The notes under the pieces are model-generated. The model made no database searches and was not told where the DNA came from. It was given only the letters and a program-made list of their open reading frames with translations. Shown one piece after another: positions 23,252 to 32,815 of a stretch of DNA of 64,000 nucleotides (its first letter is position 1; each line of letters begins with the position of its first letter). A program made the position numbers and the translations under genes. Source of the stretch: Canna indica (lineage: Eukaryota; Streptophyta; Magnoliopsida; Zingiberales; Cannaceae); assembly GCA_034359265.1 (NCBI GenBank), contig CP136894.1:26628501-26692500 (forward strand), in the 5' to 3' direction.

Positions 23252-24664
23252 TGTTGGCTGAAGGTTTCTTCCTTCATGACTATTTTGATGATACAAACCT
23301 ATTTAACAAGTTCTTGAAGTATGAAAATTGCAGGATCGATAAAAGATAAGTCAAGCCTCATGTCTTTCGATCGATCTCCAAAATAGACCAATGTGTGCAC
23401 CAGAAATGACTTGGACGGCATGGAGAATCTTTTAAAGTTAAAGCACGCTGAAGAATGAAGTCGGAAATCAAAGCGTGAAATGACAAAGTCAAGATAAAAA
23501 CTTCTAGCCCAGGTTCGATCGATCGGTCAGTCGACCGAATGGTGTTGAAAATGGGTAGTAGCCTTGTCGGTCGACCGAATGATGCCACAAAATAGCAGTA
23601 GCCAATCGGTCGACTTGTCGGTCGAGCAAAGATAGCAAAAAAATGGCAGAGGGCTACGTCGGTTGACCGATCGGTCGATCGACCAACGGCAAAAATTGGC
23701 AGAAGGTGCTTCGGTCGACCGGATTATGGATTGCTCAACTCGCGACTCATTCGGTCGACACATCGATTGACCGAATAGAGTAATTAAAGCAGCGATCGCG
23801 GGCGATCGAACGATCGGTCAACCGACGATCGACCGGCAAGCGATCGAACGGCAGAAACGGCTAGTTTTCCGCCCGTTGAGCTATCGTTTCAGTGAGGGGT
23901 TATAAATATCCCTCTTCTAACTTTTTTTTTCTCTCCTGCCCAGATAATTTATGATGCAAAAAGCTTTCAAAGAGTGATTCCTTGCATCCTCCAAATTCCA
24001 AAGCGACAAATTCATTAAACCTAGCTCTTGATCCCTCATCACCAAAGAGTTCTCTTTCAAAGGGTTCGTCAAGAGTGCTAGGGTCGGAAAGAAGAGGCAT
24101 TTATTTGTGATAAGTTTTTGTTCCTCTTCTTGTAATAAAACTTGTTTTAAATTTGTTTTTCAATTCATTGTATTTGAATTTGTGAGAAGACCTAGTGTTA
24201 GGTCTTGGATGTAAGTGGTTACCTTAGTGTATAAAGTGTAAAGCCACTTGTGTAAACATAGCTTACTAGGATTAGTTGAGGTGTCCCTTAGAGTTGAGAT
24301 GGAAGAGTGCTCTCGGTAAGAAAACGGAGACTTCCGGGTGTGGAAGTGCTTTAGATTGAGAGTGAGACTCTTCGGGTCAAAGTTCTCTTTGTAAGGGAAC
24401 CAATTTAATCTAGTAAACTTAGTTTGAAAATTTTAAGCGGAGTGCTTAGGTAGTGGAGTATGCATTGGGGCCGAACCACTATAAATCAGTGTGTTAGCAT
24501 TGATATTTGGCTTATGCTTAATTGTTAGATTTTTGTTTCCGCATCTAGTCGATAAATAGCAATTATCCTAAGTAATCAAAGAAACGTTTAAAATCAGAAT
24601 TAGGCAATAAGAATTAGTAAACACACTATTCACCCCCCCCTCTAGTGTGTCATTTCACCCAACA
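23252..24664 (+). repeat. 5' LTR of the SIRE-type element (1413 bp)
   Basis: The LTR runs from TGTTGGCTGAAGG to TTTCACCCAACA. 23515-23845 holds seven clusters of the palindromic GGTCGACC-type motif. A TATA box lies at 23901-23908 (TATAAATA). About 170 bp (24030-24200) is absent from the partner LTR. Confidence 0.9.
23901..23908 (+). promoter_or_regulatory. TATA box of the SIRE LTR
   Basis: TATAAATA lies just downstream of the palindromic repeat cluster. It is conserved at 30433-30440 in the 3' LTR and, inverted, at 59964-59971 in the solo LTR. The position fits the LTR promoter. Confidence 0.65.
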
Positions 24665-24666
24665 AT

Positions 24667-24678
24667 TGGTATCAGAGC
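24667..24678 (+). other. Primer-binding site of the SIRE-type element
   Basis: TGGTATCAGAGC, the standard plant Copia site complementary to initiator-Met tRNA, lies two bases after the 5' LTR end. Confidence 0.9.
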
Positions 24679-24732
24679 GGATGGTAGATTGTGATTTCAC
24701 CATCCCTTCTACAACTTATCTCGATCCTAAAA

Positions 24733-26134
24733 TGACACTAGAATCGGTAGTATCTTCACCTCCTAGGTTCGATGAATCGAACTTTGGTCTTTGGAAGTCT
24801 GGATGTACACCTACATTAAGACTAGAGGTTTTGGTGTTTATAACATGTTAAAATTTGAATACACCTTTCCTAAGATTGACATGCATGATTGGAGTGAACT
24901 TGACAAGAAAATATTTCAATTTAATGGAGAAGCTATGAATTGCATATTTTCTGCCATACCAAATAGCATTCTTGAAAAAGTCATGCATTGTTCAACGGCT
25001 TTTGATTTATGGGCTACTTTAAATGTATTATATGATTATGTCAAAACTGAAGAGATTGACACTTTTGATGAAGGTGGTGATGACAATGGTCAATCACCTA
25101 CTACTAATCTTAATCTTGATGCCCATAGCTCATCTAGTCAAAGGAGTAGCTCCAAGAGCCGTAAAAGAAAGGTAGTATGTCATGCATGCACGGAGAAGGG
25201 GCATGTAAAGAAAAACTATCCTTCCATGAAGAACAAGGCAAAGAAGTGGTCAAAAGCTTCTACATCATCATCTCATTCAAATGAAGCATCCTCTTGTAAT
25301 GAATATAAAGCTACTTCAAAAGCTTACCTCATGAGCACAAATGATGAGGTACACTCCTCTTCTTCTAGTCATACTAATGCAAATGAAAATGTTAGGTCTT
25401 CTAGTTCATTCAATATGCCATGTGGAGAACTAGTTGAGGAATGTCAAAAAATATATGTCTTGCTTATGAAAAAGAATAAGGAAAATAAAAATCTAAAGAA
25501 GGAAAATTTTAAGCTCAGTCCACACGTGCATGCCTTGGAAGTAGAAAATGAAAAATTAAAGACTAGACCCTTTAATTCATGTCATGACAACTTAGAGCTT
25601 GAGCTTAAAGCTTTGAAGCATGAAAATAATAATTTAAAAGATGAAAATAACATGTTAAAAACTCAATTGCATGCTATTCAAAAATCTATGAATGATTTGA
25701 AAAGTGAGGTTATAGTCTTGAATAAGAAAGTAAATGAATTTAAAAATGCTTCATTTCTTAAGAACAATAGAAATACCTATGTAAAGAATGTCAACATCTA
25801 TCATCATTCTCATGCTATGCATTCTACCACTAGACCTGATGATTACAATAAAAAGAATGTGGGTTCTAAGAATGTTCATACCCATCATATCTCACAGGCC
25901 AAACATTTTAATAATAAATCTCAAGTCCATAGCAAAAATAACAAGAAATTTAATGGGCATTGCTTTTGTTGTGGTACATATGGGCATGCTATATATGATT
26001 GTGCATTTAAGATGAACCCAAGTGGAGTTAAAACACTTTGGGTAGCTAAGCCCTCTAACCCCCAAGGACCCAAAGCCATTTGGGTACCAAAGGTTTCTTG
26101 CTCTCTTGTAGGGGGAGCTACCACACAGGGGTAA
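24733..26134 (+). pseudogene. SIRE-type gag protein
   Basis: This is the structural nucleocapsid protein of the element. The N-terminus begins around MTLESVVSSPPRFDESN (24733) in one frame and moves to the frame of 24791 after about 20 codons, so one frameshift is present. The long open frame (447 codons) holds a gag helical region (KIFQFNGEAMNCIFSAIPNS), a Ser/Lys-rich segment and a first knuckle CHACTEKGHVKKNYP that has lost its last Cys. It continues with an acidic/Lys coiled coil (about residues 215-320), an intact knuckle CFCCGTYGHAIYDC (about residue 395) and two WVxK blocks. That layout is characteristic of SIRE/Maximus gag. The ORF ends at 26132-26134 with no pol fusion. Confidence 0.82.
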
Positions 26135-28219
26135 AGAGAAGTGAGGAGTTGAAGTTGACCATAGACTTAAATGAAGAATTCATCTTTGGTTGCAACTTCA
26201 AGCCATCATGATGTCATAGGTATGGATACTGGCATCTAAGTAAACTTGGTATCATCTCCTTTACTTTAGTTGAATTCATTTAAGTTGTAGTTTTATGATA
26301 TTCGGTTGATTTAAGTTGATCTTATCCACTCTTAATACGATTTTATTAAAATGATTTTTGATTTTTGATTTTTGATTTTCAGTCTCTTCAGAGACCTGGG
26401 TAGCCTATAATGGGCTCATGTAACCTTGCGGTTTTAAATCATAGGCTTATTGTTGGCCTTTCGGTTTTCAACCAATAGGAAGGGTTGTAGATCATGTTTT
26501 CATACTTATTATTTTTGTGATCTCTTAAAATTCATTTTGGTTTCACTTGATTTCATTTGAAACGAATTTCAAACTATCTAGTAAAGATGCATTTTGAAAA
26601 TGATATTTGAATCACTCTTTGCTATTTGGTTTGGTTAGCTTGCTAGTAGCCTTAATTTCATTTTCTACTAATAAAGTCTACTTGCAAGTTGAAAATGTTA
26701 ATGGAATGCTATGCTATCTAAAAGAATTTGGAGAGAAAATGAAAAGGTTGGGAAAGTTTCCAAGAATGAGGTATGAGTTTAAATTTGATAGAATCTTTGT
26801 AGTATATTGAATGTTCATGCTCTCATGATATCTCTATACTCATGATTATTCTTGAATGCTAAATCTATGAAATTATATGAGTAGGTAAAACTTTGATATC
26901 TTAAGAAATTTCATGATATTTTGATCGATTGAAATTTGCTCTAAGTTAAAATTCACATTAGAGACTATCATTTTGAACTAGTAATTGAAAAACATATTCA
27001 GAGTTACACATATTAAGTACTCATGTGTCTATACTTTAATAAATTAAAAAAAAAAACATGAGTATAAGTTAAGGATTGATAATTAGCGACTTCATAGTAA
27101 TATGTTTGTCCTTTGAACGAAATGATACTATGATAAAATTCTTGAGCAAATGACATTATCTTTGTCTCAAACTTAACATACATGTTGGTATCTAGAAAGC
27201 TTGAAGAAAATTTGAAATCGTTGGACAAATGACTCGTATTCATAAAAATGCCACTGAGAACTTGTAGATTTTCTAGAAAATTGTAGAGATATCATTTTTG
27301 AGAGATTCTTGATTTTTTGGAATCCTCATAAAGTCTAGTTCATGTGAAAAAAATTCATAAAATTTAAACATACACATCTCTCAAAAATAATTTTTCCTTA
27401 AGGGCTAAAAACTCATGGCAGATCGAGCGGTCGATCGATGTGCGACAGCCTGATCGACCGGCGGACGGAGAACCATCTGGTTCATCCATTCTTCCGCCAA
27501 ATTTGATCCAGACCCTTCAACTCAAGTTCTTAAGCCCGAAACTAGGGCTTCCTTGCCCATTCAACCGATTGCAAAACTCCTCTTTCCTTGCTTCTAGGTT
27601 TTCTACTTCCTCTCCAAGGTAAAATATTTGATCTTTAGCTCCCATTCACAAGTTTATACTCAATGTTGAGTGGATCCCTCATCTCTTCTTCTCTCAATGT
27701 CTTGATTCATCCATAAAAAATATGATTCATATTTTTTTTCTTGGATAATGATTTTCTTTGACTTCTTTACCTCAAAAAATAAGTTTTTGGAGAAGAATAA
27801 TCAAATATCTCATGTTTTCTTTGAATGATTCAACATTTATTTCATTTTTTTTTAAATGACTCAAAAAAACAAGTTTTTCTTGCTTTCTCTCATGAGTTAT
27901 CCTCAACATGTATTTCATCTTTTTTTTAAAAAAAAAGGAGGGATTTTTTTTTAATTAGAAAATTTGTTCATTCTTATCTAACCAAAATAAAAGTTTTTTT
28001 ATGACTCAAATGTATGTGTGCACTTTTATTTGTGGCTCACTTGATATTTTTGGATTCTATCTTTTTTCTTTTTTCTTTTTTTTTTATTGAGATTTAATGT
28101 TAAAATCCATTTATTTTGGAGGTCTTGCATGAATCTATGTCGATCTCAAAAATGAATCCTCTCTTTACTTTAAAAGCATACATCTCTCATCAAAACTAAT
28201 AATCTACACATCATCCAAA
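26135..28219 (+). other. Non-coding spacer where pol would be expected
   Basis: This is AT-rich DNA with T runs and a short (ATTTTTG)n near 26351-26383. I searched all frames by eye for DSG, LWHxRLGH, VDD and DADW-type Copia blocks and found none. A short GATCGA-rich patch at 27420-27470 resembles the LTR palindromes. Confidence 0.7.
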
Positions 28220-28231
28220 TTGTCTTGCAGA
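28215..28231 (+). promoter_or_regulatory. Candidate 3' splice site before the envelope-like ORF
   Basis: ATTGTCTTGCAG ends at 28230, one base before AATGG with the ORF start. A pyrimidine-rich acceptor in this position would allow a spliced subgenomic message. This is inference from the motif alone. Confidence 0.35.
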
Positions 28232-29390
28232 ATGGCACCCAAGACAAAGCTCCCAAGTTTGCCCGATGACCTTTTGACCTCTTTAGGTAAGAAACAAGCT
28301 CCTAAGTTTGCAGATAAAGCCATTCTACAGACTCGTCCAGTCAACTTAGGTGACCTAGAACAATTTGACATTAGAAGTAAACTTGCTAGCATGGGATGGG
28401 AGAGTTTATAGGAAAGCAAGTACCTATATGCCCCATCCTAATAAAAGTCTTTTTCTCCAACCTTATGATAGAAAAGGCAAGATACGGTGATGAACTAATT
28501 CTTCGATCTGAAATCTTAGGAAAATCTATAGTAATTACCAAATCAAACATTAAAGATGCTTATGGGTTTCCTCTATTAGGAAGACCAGTTTATAAGATAT
28601 CCACACACCGCTTTCATGAGGACTTTCCTACTTATGAAGTTATATCGGCCATCTGTCCTGAGGATTATCAGGGAATGATCCCTACCCAAAGCATCAAACT
28701 TTCAACCACTACCAGGATTGTGCACCTCATCATTTCATATAATATTCTTCCTAGAGCAGGTCATTATGATGAGGTCACTACTATGAGTTCCAGGGTACTC
28801 TTCTTTTCCATGTCTCGTATACCCATAGATGTCCCTAATCTCATCCTTCGATATATAGCTGATGTTCATGCCTCCAGAAAACAAGCCTTACCATATGCCT
28901 CCCTGATTTCACACTTTATATATGCAGCTAGGGTAAATACGTCTAGATTTGAAGTAGAGCCCATACCCAAAATCATAGATTCATCCTCTCTCAACCGCAT
29001 GAAGATCCTTGAAAATCAGCCCGGCAAAAGAATGTGAGGAGAACCTATGGAGCAGACTGAGCATGACATAGGCATGGAGGAGGGCGAAGCTGGTGGAAGT
29101 TCATCATCCGGCACTCCCCTTTCGTGTTTAGGTGATCTGGAGCATCGCTTTGCTCAGTTTCACATCGACCAGTTAGAATGGAAAAAATGAACAAGAGAGC
29201 ACCTAGATGAATACGGCCGTTAGATGGACGAGTATGGTACGATGATAGGTGAGCATGGCCGACCTATAGATGAGTACGGTCAGCAAGTGGACGAGTATGG
29301 TCGCCGATTTGATGAGATGTATGGTCGAGTGGATGAGATATGGCAATACTATCAGTCGCATCTACCACCTCCACCACCACTTGAGCATGA
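28232..29390 (+). pseudogene. Envelope-like / putative plant transposon protein ORF
   Basis: The ORF starts at ATG 28232 (MAPKTKLPSLPDDLLTSLGK). A one-base frameshift lies near 28400, after RSKLASMGWESL. The frame 28396-29037 continues CPILIKVFFSNLMIEKARYG, NILPRAGHYDEVTTM and LPYASLISHFIY. These blocks fit the 'putative plant transposon protein' domain (Pfam PF20167), often found in the 3' ORF of SIRE-like elements, where it is called envelope-like. After stops at 29035, 29189 and 29221 the same frame goes on to a repeat DEYG..MDEYG..IDEYG..VDEYG and a Pro tail ending at 29391. No signal peptide or membrane segment is evident, so an envelope role is not supported by this copy. Confidence 0.65.
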
Positions 29391-29776
29391 CTAGTCTTAT
29401 TTGATGTTTTGATGATATTTATCTTATGGACTTGTATTTGATGATCGACTTTATATGTATTTGGCAAACTCCTTATCATGATTGACTATTGTTGATGATT
29501 AGCAATGTAAGTGGTATTTGATGATTGAATGACATGTAGTTTAATGATTGACTATTGTTGATAATTAGTAATGTAAGCTTGCCATGTTTGATACTTTTTT
29601 GATGGATGACAAAAGGGAGAGAAGTATAATATATAGTATGGCATGATGATAGGGGGAGAGTTAGAAAATATATGCATAACGATAGGGGGAGCACTAAATG
29701 TATACGTCATTTCCTTAATGCTCTCATGTATCCATTAGTTTGTCTTGCTCTTTATCATCAATGGTTTATCATAATC

Positions 29777-29790
29777 AAAAAAGGGGAGAT
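29777..29790 (+). other. Polypurine tract of the SIRE-type element
   Basis: AAAAAAGGGGAGAT lies directly before the 3' LTR, the expected primer site for plus-strand DNA synthesis. Confidence 0.85.
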
Positions 29791-31042
29791 TGTTGGCTGA
29801 AGGTTTCTTCCTTCATGCTTTATTCCCTTCATGACTATTTTGATGATAACAAACCTATTTAACAAGTTCTTGAAGTATGAAAATTACAGGATCAATAAAA
29901 CATAAGTCAAGCCTCATGTCTTTCGGTCGATCTCCAAAATAGACCAATGCGTGCACTAGAAATGACTTGGACAGCATGGAGAATCTTTTAAAGTTAAAGC
30001 ACGCTGAAGAACGAAGTCGAAAATCAAAGCGCAAAATGACAAAGTCAAGATAAAAACTTCCAGCCCAGGTTCGGTCGACCGAATGGTGTTGAAAATGGGC
30101 AGTAGTCTTGTCGGTCGACCGAATAATGCCACAAAATAGCAGTAGCCAATCAATCGACCTGTCGATCGGTCGAAGATAGCAAAAAAATGGTAGAGGGCTA
30201 CGTCGATCGACCGACCAACGCCAAAAATTGGCAGAAGGTGCTTCGGTCGACCGGATTGCGAATCGCTCAACTCGTGATTTATTCGGTCGACCCGTCGCTC
30301 GACCAAACAAAGTAATTAAAGCAACGGTCGTGGGTGGTCGATCGGTCAGTCGACCGACGATCGACCGGCAAGGGACCGAACGACGGAAATGGCTAGTTTT
30401 CCGCTTGTTGAGTTGTCGTTTCAGTGAGGGGTTATAAATATCCCTCTTCTAACTTCTTTTTTCTCTCTCACCCAGATAATTTGTGATGCAAAAAGCTTTC
30501 AAAGAGTGATTCCTTGCATCCTCCAAGTTTCAAAGCGACAAATTCATTAAACCTAGCTCTTGATCCTAGTGTTAGGTCTTGGATGTAATTGGTTACCTCA
30601 GTGTAGAAGGTGTAAAGCCACTTGTGTAAACATAGCTTACTAGGATTAGTTGAGGTGTCCCTTAAAGTTGAGGTGAAAGAGTGCTCTCGGTAAGAAGGCG
30701 GAGACTTTCGGGTGTGGAAGTGCCTTAGATTGAGAGTGAGACTCTTCGGGTCAAAGTCCTCTTTGTAAGGGAACCAATTTAATCTAGTAAACTTAGTTTG
30801 AAAATCCTAAACGGGGTGCTTAGGTAGTGGAGTAGGCATTAGGGCCGAACCACTATAAATCAGTGTATTAGCATTGATATTTGGCTTGTGCTTAATTGTC
30901 TTATTTTTGTTTCTGCATCTAGTCGATAAATAGCAATTTGCCTAAGTAATCAAAGAAACGTTTAAAATTGGAATTAGGTAATAAGAATTAGTAAACACAC
31001 TATTCACCCCCCCTCCCCTCTAGTGTACCATTTCACCCAACA
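29791..31042 (+). repeat. 3' LTR of the SIRE-type element (1252 bp)
   Basis: It has the same ends as the 5' LTR. It carries the GGTCGACC cluster at 30068-30375 and a TATA box at 30433. Relative to the 5' LTR it has lost about 170 bp after CTCTTGATCC and gained TTTATTCCCTTCATG near its start. By eye the two LTRs differ at many positions, so the insertion is not recent. Confidence 0.9.
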
Positions 31043-31110
31043 TGTCTATTATAGCTCCACGATGAATTCGTCAGTACATCCAACTTCGATCGCCCGACAT
31101 GTTCTGTCAA
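31043..31110 (-). pseudogene. TNP2 of CACTA-1, first codons
   Basis: On the minus strand an ATG near 31102 opens MSGDRSWMY followed by a stop. This matches the start of the TNP2 relic at 61691 almost base for base. The SIRE element cuts the gene about 20 codons in. Confidence 0.8.
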
Positions 31111-31554
31111 AAAGTTGGCAATATCTTTAGATAATGTCTTTAGATGGGATGGTCTTATTCTATTCGGGATTCATGTATTTATATTGCACTTAGAATTTCT
31201 TTTAGTTATTAACTTCATTCTAAATTTTGGCAGCATCTCCCTACAGTTCTCTGAATACGCATATCATCTGGGCGCGTATCGGAGAACAAGGGAGATACAA
31301 GCCAAAATTAAAAAATTAATAATGACTAAAAGAAATAAACTAAGTGCAATATAAATAACTATGTTCCCAGATTATCCAATTAGGGATAATTTAAGGGTTG
31401 TACGTCGTATAAAAGATCATTTACTTCGTTTACACGAACATACAATCCCCGAATGGATCTAAGATTTTGGAAAATTAAAACTTGACTCGTCGATGCGTAC
31501 GTGAAACGTATCAATTCGTCTTGATTTTTTTCTAAATTTGTGGATGTCGGTGCG
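31111..31554 (-). other. Upstream region of CACTA-1 TNP2, non-coding
   Basis: No ORF of note. This stretch is homologous, on the opposite strand, to 61250-61690 upstream of the other TNP2 (shared phrases near GGGTTGTATGTTCGTGTAAA). It is therefore conserved 5' non-coding sequence of this CACTA family. Confidence 0.6.
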
Positions 31555-31910
31555 AGTCCACAGCAGACGATTCCGTGCGAGTCCAAAGTGGACGATTCCA
31601 GCACGAGTCCATCCATTGTCGACGATTCCGACGCAAGTCCACCGTGGACGATTTGCCGCAATTCCAAAGGGGATGATTTGACCACGAGTCTGAAGTGGAC
31701 GATTCTGGCGCATGCGAGTCCATCCATTGTGGACTATTCTGGCGCACGTGAGTCCATCCATTGTGGACGATTTCGGTGCGAGTCCATCGTGGACGATTTG
31801 GCCGCGAGTCCATCCATTGTGAACATTTCCGGCGCAAGTCCACCATGCACAATTTGGCCGCGAGTCCAAAGTGGACGATTCCGGCGCGAGTCCAAAATGG
31901 ACGATATATT
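31555..31910. repeat. Minisatellite in the CACTA-1 5' region
   Basis: A tandem array of about a dozen imperfect units of roughly 28-32 bp has the consensus GTGGACGATTCCGGCGCGAG plus TCCATCCATT or TCCAAA. Each unit contains the near-palindrome GAGTCCA..TGGAC. CACTA-2 has only about two units (61188-61243). Frames across it give repeats of SSTMDG and similar, which are not a gene. Confidence 0.85.
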
Positions 31911-32084
31911 TAAAATTATAATTACACCCAACTAAAATTAACCCTAACATTTATTCTACCCTAATTAAATCTAATTAACAAATAACCATAATTAATTAAC
32001 AAAACTAATTAAATCTAGCATTAACCCTAATTAAATCTAATTAACAACTAATTAATCTAATTTTTAAAAATAAAAAAAATAAAA

Positions 32085-32345
32085 TTGGCCGGCGCCGGCC
32101 CAGAGAGGGGAGACGAGAGAGGGGAGGAACTCACCTTGGTGGCGGCGGAGAGGGGAGAGGGAGCAGGCGGCGAGGGCGAGGAAGAAGGCGGTGGCGCGGG
32201 CGAGGGAGAGGGGGTGGCGGCGCGGCGAGAGCGAGGGAGCAGGCGGCGAGGGCGAGGGCGAGGGCGAGGGCGGTGTCTCGACAACGAGAAGGTTCACGGT
32301 GGACGGTGCAGAGGACGATCGGCGGCGAGTCTCGATCAGTAGCGA
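32085..32345. repeat. GC-rich GGCGAGGGCGAGG repeat block
   Basis: A purine/GC-rich low-complexity block with GGCGAGGGCGAGG-type repeats lies in the 5' part of CACTA-1. A comparable GC-rich block lies at 58190-58290 in CACTA-2, so it may be the transposon's promoter or first exon. The open frames across it look compositional. Confidence 0.6.
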
Positions 32346-32399
32346 CGGAGAGAGAGAAGAGAGTGGGGGAAAGAGGAAGGGTCGTGCGCGAACGCAAAT

Positions 32400-32815
32400 A
32401 AAAAATATTTTCACCGATGGCCCTTCGGGCATCGGTAAATCGTGGACAACTAATAATGGTATCAGCGACGGTCGTGTAGCCCTCTCTCAGCCGTCGGTTA
32501 CGTGTTTTTTATTTTCGCGCCGCGTTGGCACCATCAATTAATAAGCGGAAGCCGCTTCTAGCCGTAACTAATTACTTACTTATATCACTGACGGTCCTTT
32601 AGCCCCCGCTAAGCCGTCGCTACTAGGTTATTTTATTTCGCGCCCCGTGCGCACCATCACCTATGAGCAACGGCATTGGGCGGCCGTATATGAGCCGCAG
32701 TTGGTTGGGTTACATCAGCCACGGCTCCTGCGGCCGTCGGAAAGCCATAAATAGTTCTGACGGCCTAGGCGGCCATCGGTGAGCCTCGTGACTGATAGCT
32801 AATATTCTAGTAGTG
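32400..32815. repeat. Subterminal repeats of CACTA-1, right end
   Basis: Repeated direct and inverted ACCGACGGCCC / GGGCATCGGT / GCCGTCGG motifs run up to the tip ATTCTAGTAGTG at 32815. Together with 20170-20490 they form the paired subterminal arrays of the transposon. Confidence 0.75.

Larger units (their letters stand above)
23252..31042 (+). mobile_element. SIRE-type Copia element lacking pol
   Basis: This 7.8-kb LTR retrotransposon has LTRs at 23252-24664 and 29791-31042, both TGTTGG...CCAACA. A Met-type primer site lies at 24667 and a polypurine tract at 29777-29790. The 5.1-kb interior holds a SIRE/Maximus-like gag and, after about 2 kb of non-coding DNA, an envelope-like ORF. No protease, integrase, reverse transcriptase or RNase H motif was found in any frame between them. 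It would have needed enzymes from an autonomous relative. Flanks CGTCA and TGTCT match at 3 of 5 positions only. It is inserted in TNP2 of CACTA-1. Confidence 0.88.
20170..32815 (-). mobile_element. CACTA-1: En/Spm-type DNA transposon, interrupted
   Basis: The ends are inverted CACTACTAGAAT at 20170 and ATTCTAGTAGTG at 32815. They are flanked by the exact 3-bp duplication TTG (20167-20169 and 32816-32818), the CACTA hallmark. Subterminal repeats occupy both ends. Minus-strand remnants of the TNP2 transposase (31110-31043 and 23251-22373) and of the second gene, a Transposase_24 protein (22370-20766), lie inside. A SIRE-type LTR element at 23252-31042 splits TNP2. Without it the transposon is about 4.9 kb. 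It has jumped into, or next to, the DUF863 gene. Confidence 0.92.

Noticed and set aside
26607..26810. 67-codon ORF with a hydrophobic start
   Set aside because: It lies in the non-coding spacer of the SIRE-type element. It shows no family resemblance and no upstream signal.
23247..31047. Perfect target duplication for the SIRE-type element
   Set aside because: CGTCA and TGTCT agree at only three positions. Shifting the edges to TTGG...CCAA gives CATG on both sides but contradicts the primer-site and polypurine-tract borders.
31380..31950. Minus-strand ORFs with repeated SSTMDG-like units
   Set aside because: They are translations of a non-coding minisatellite. Unit lengths are not multiples of three throughout.
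32057..32541. Arg/Pro/Ser-rich ORFs in several frames
   Set aside because: GC-rich low-complexity DNA opens all frames at once. No domain was seen.
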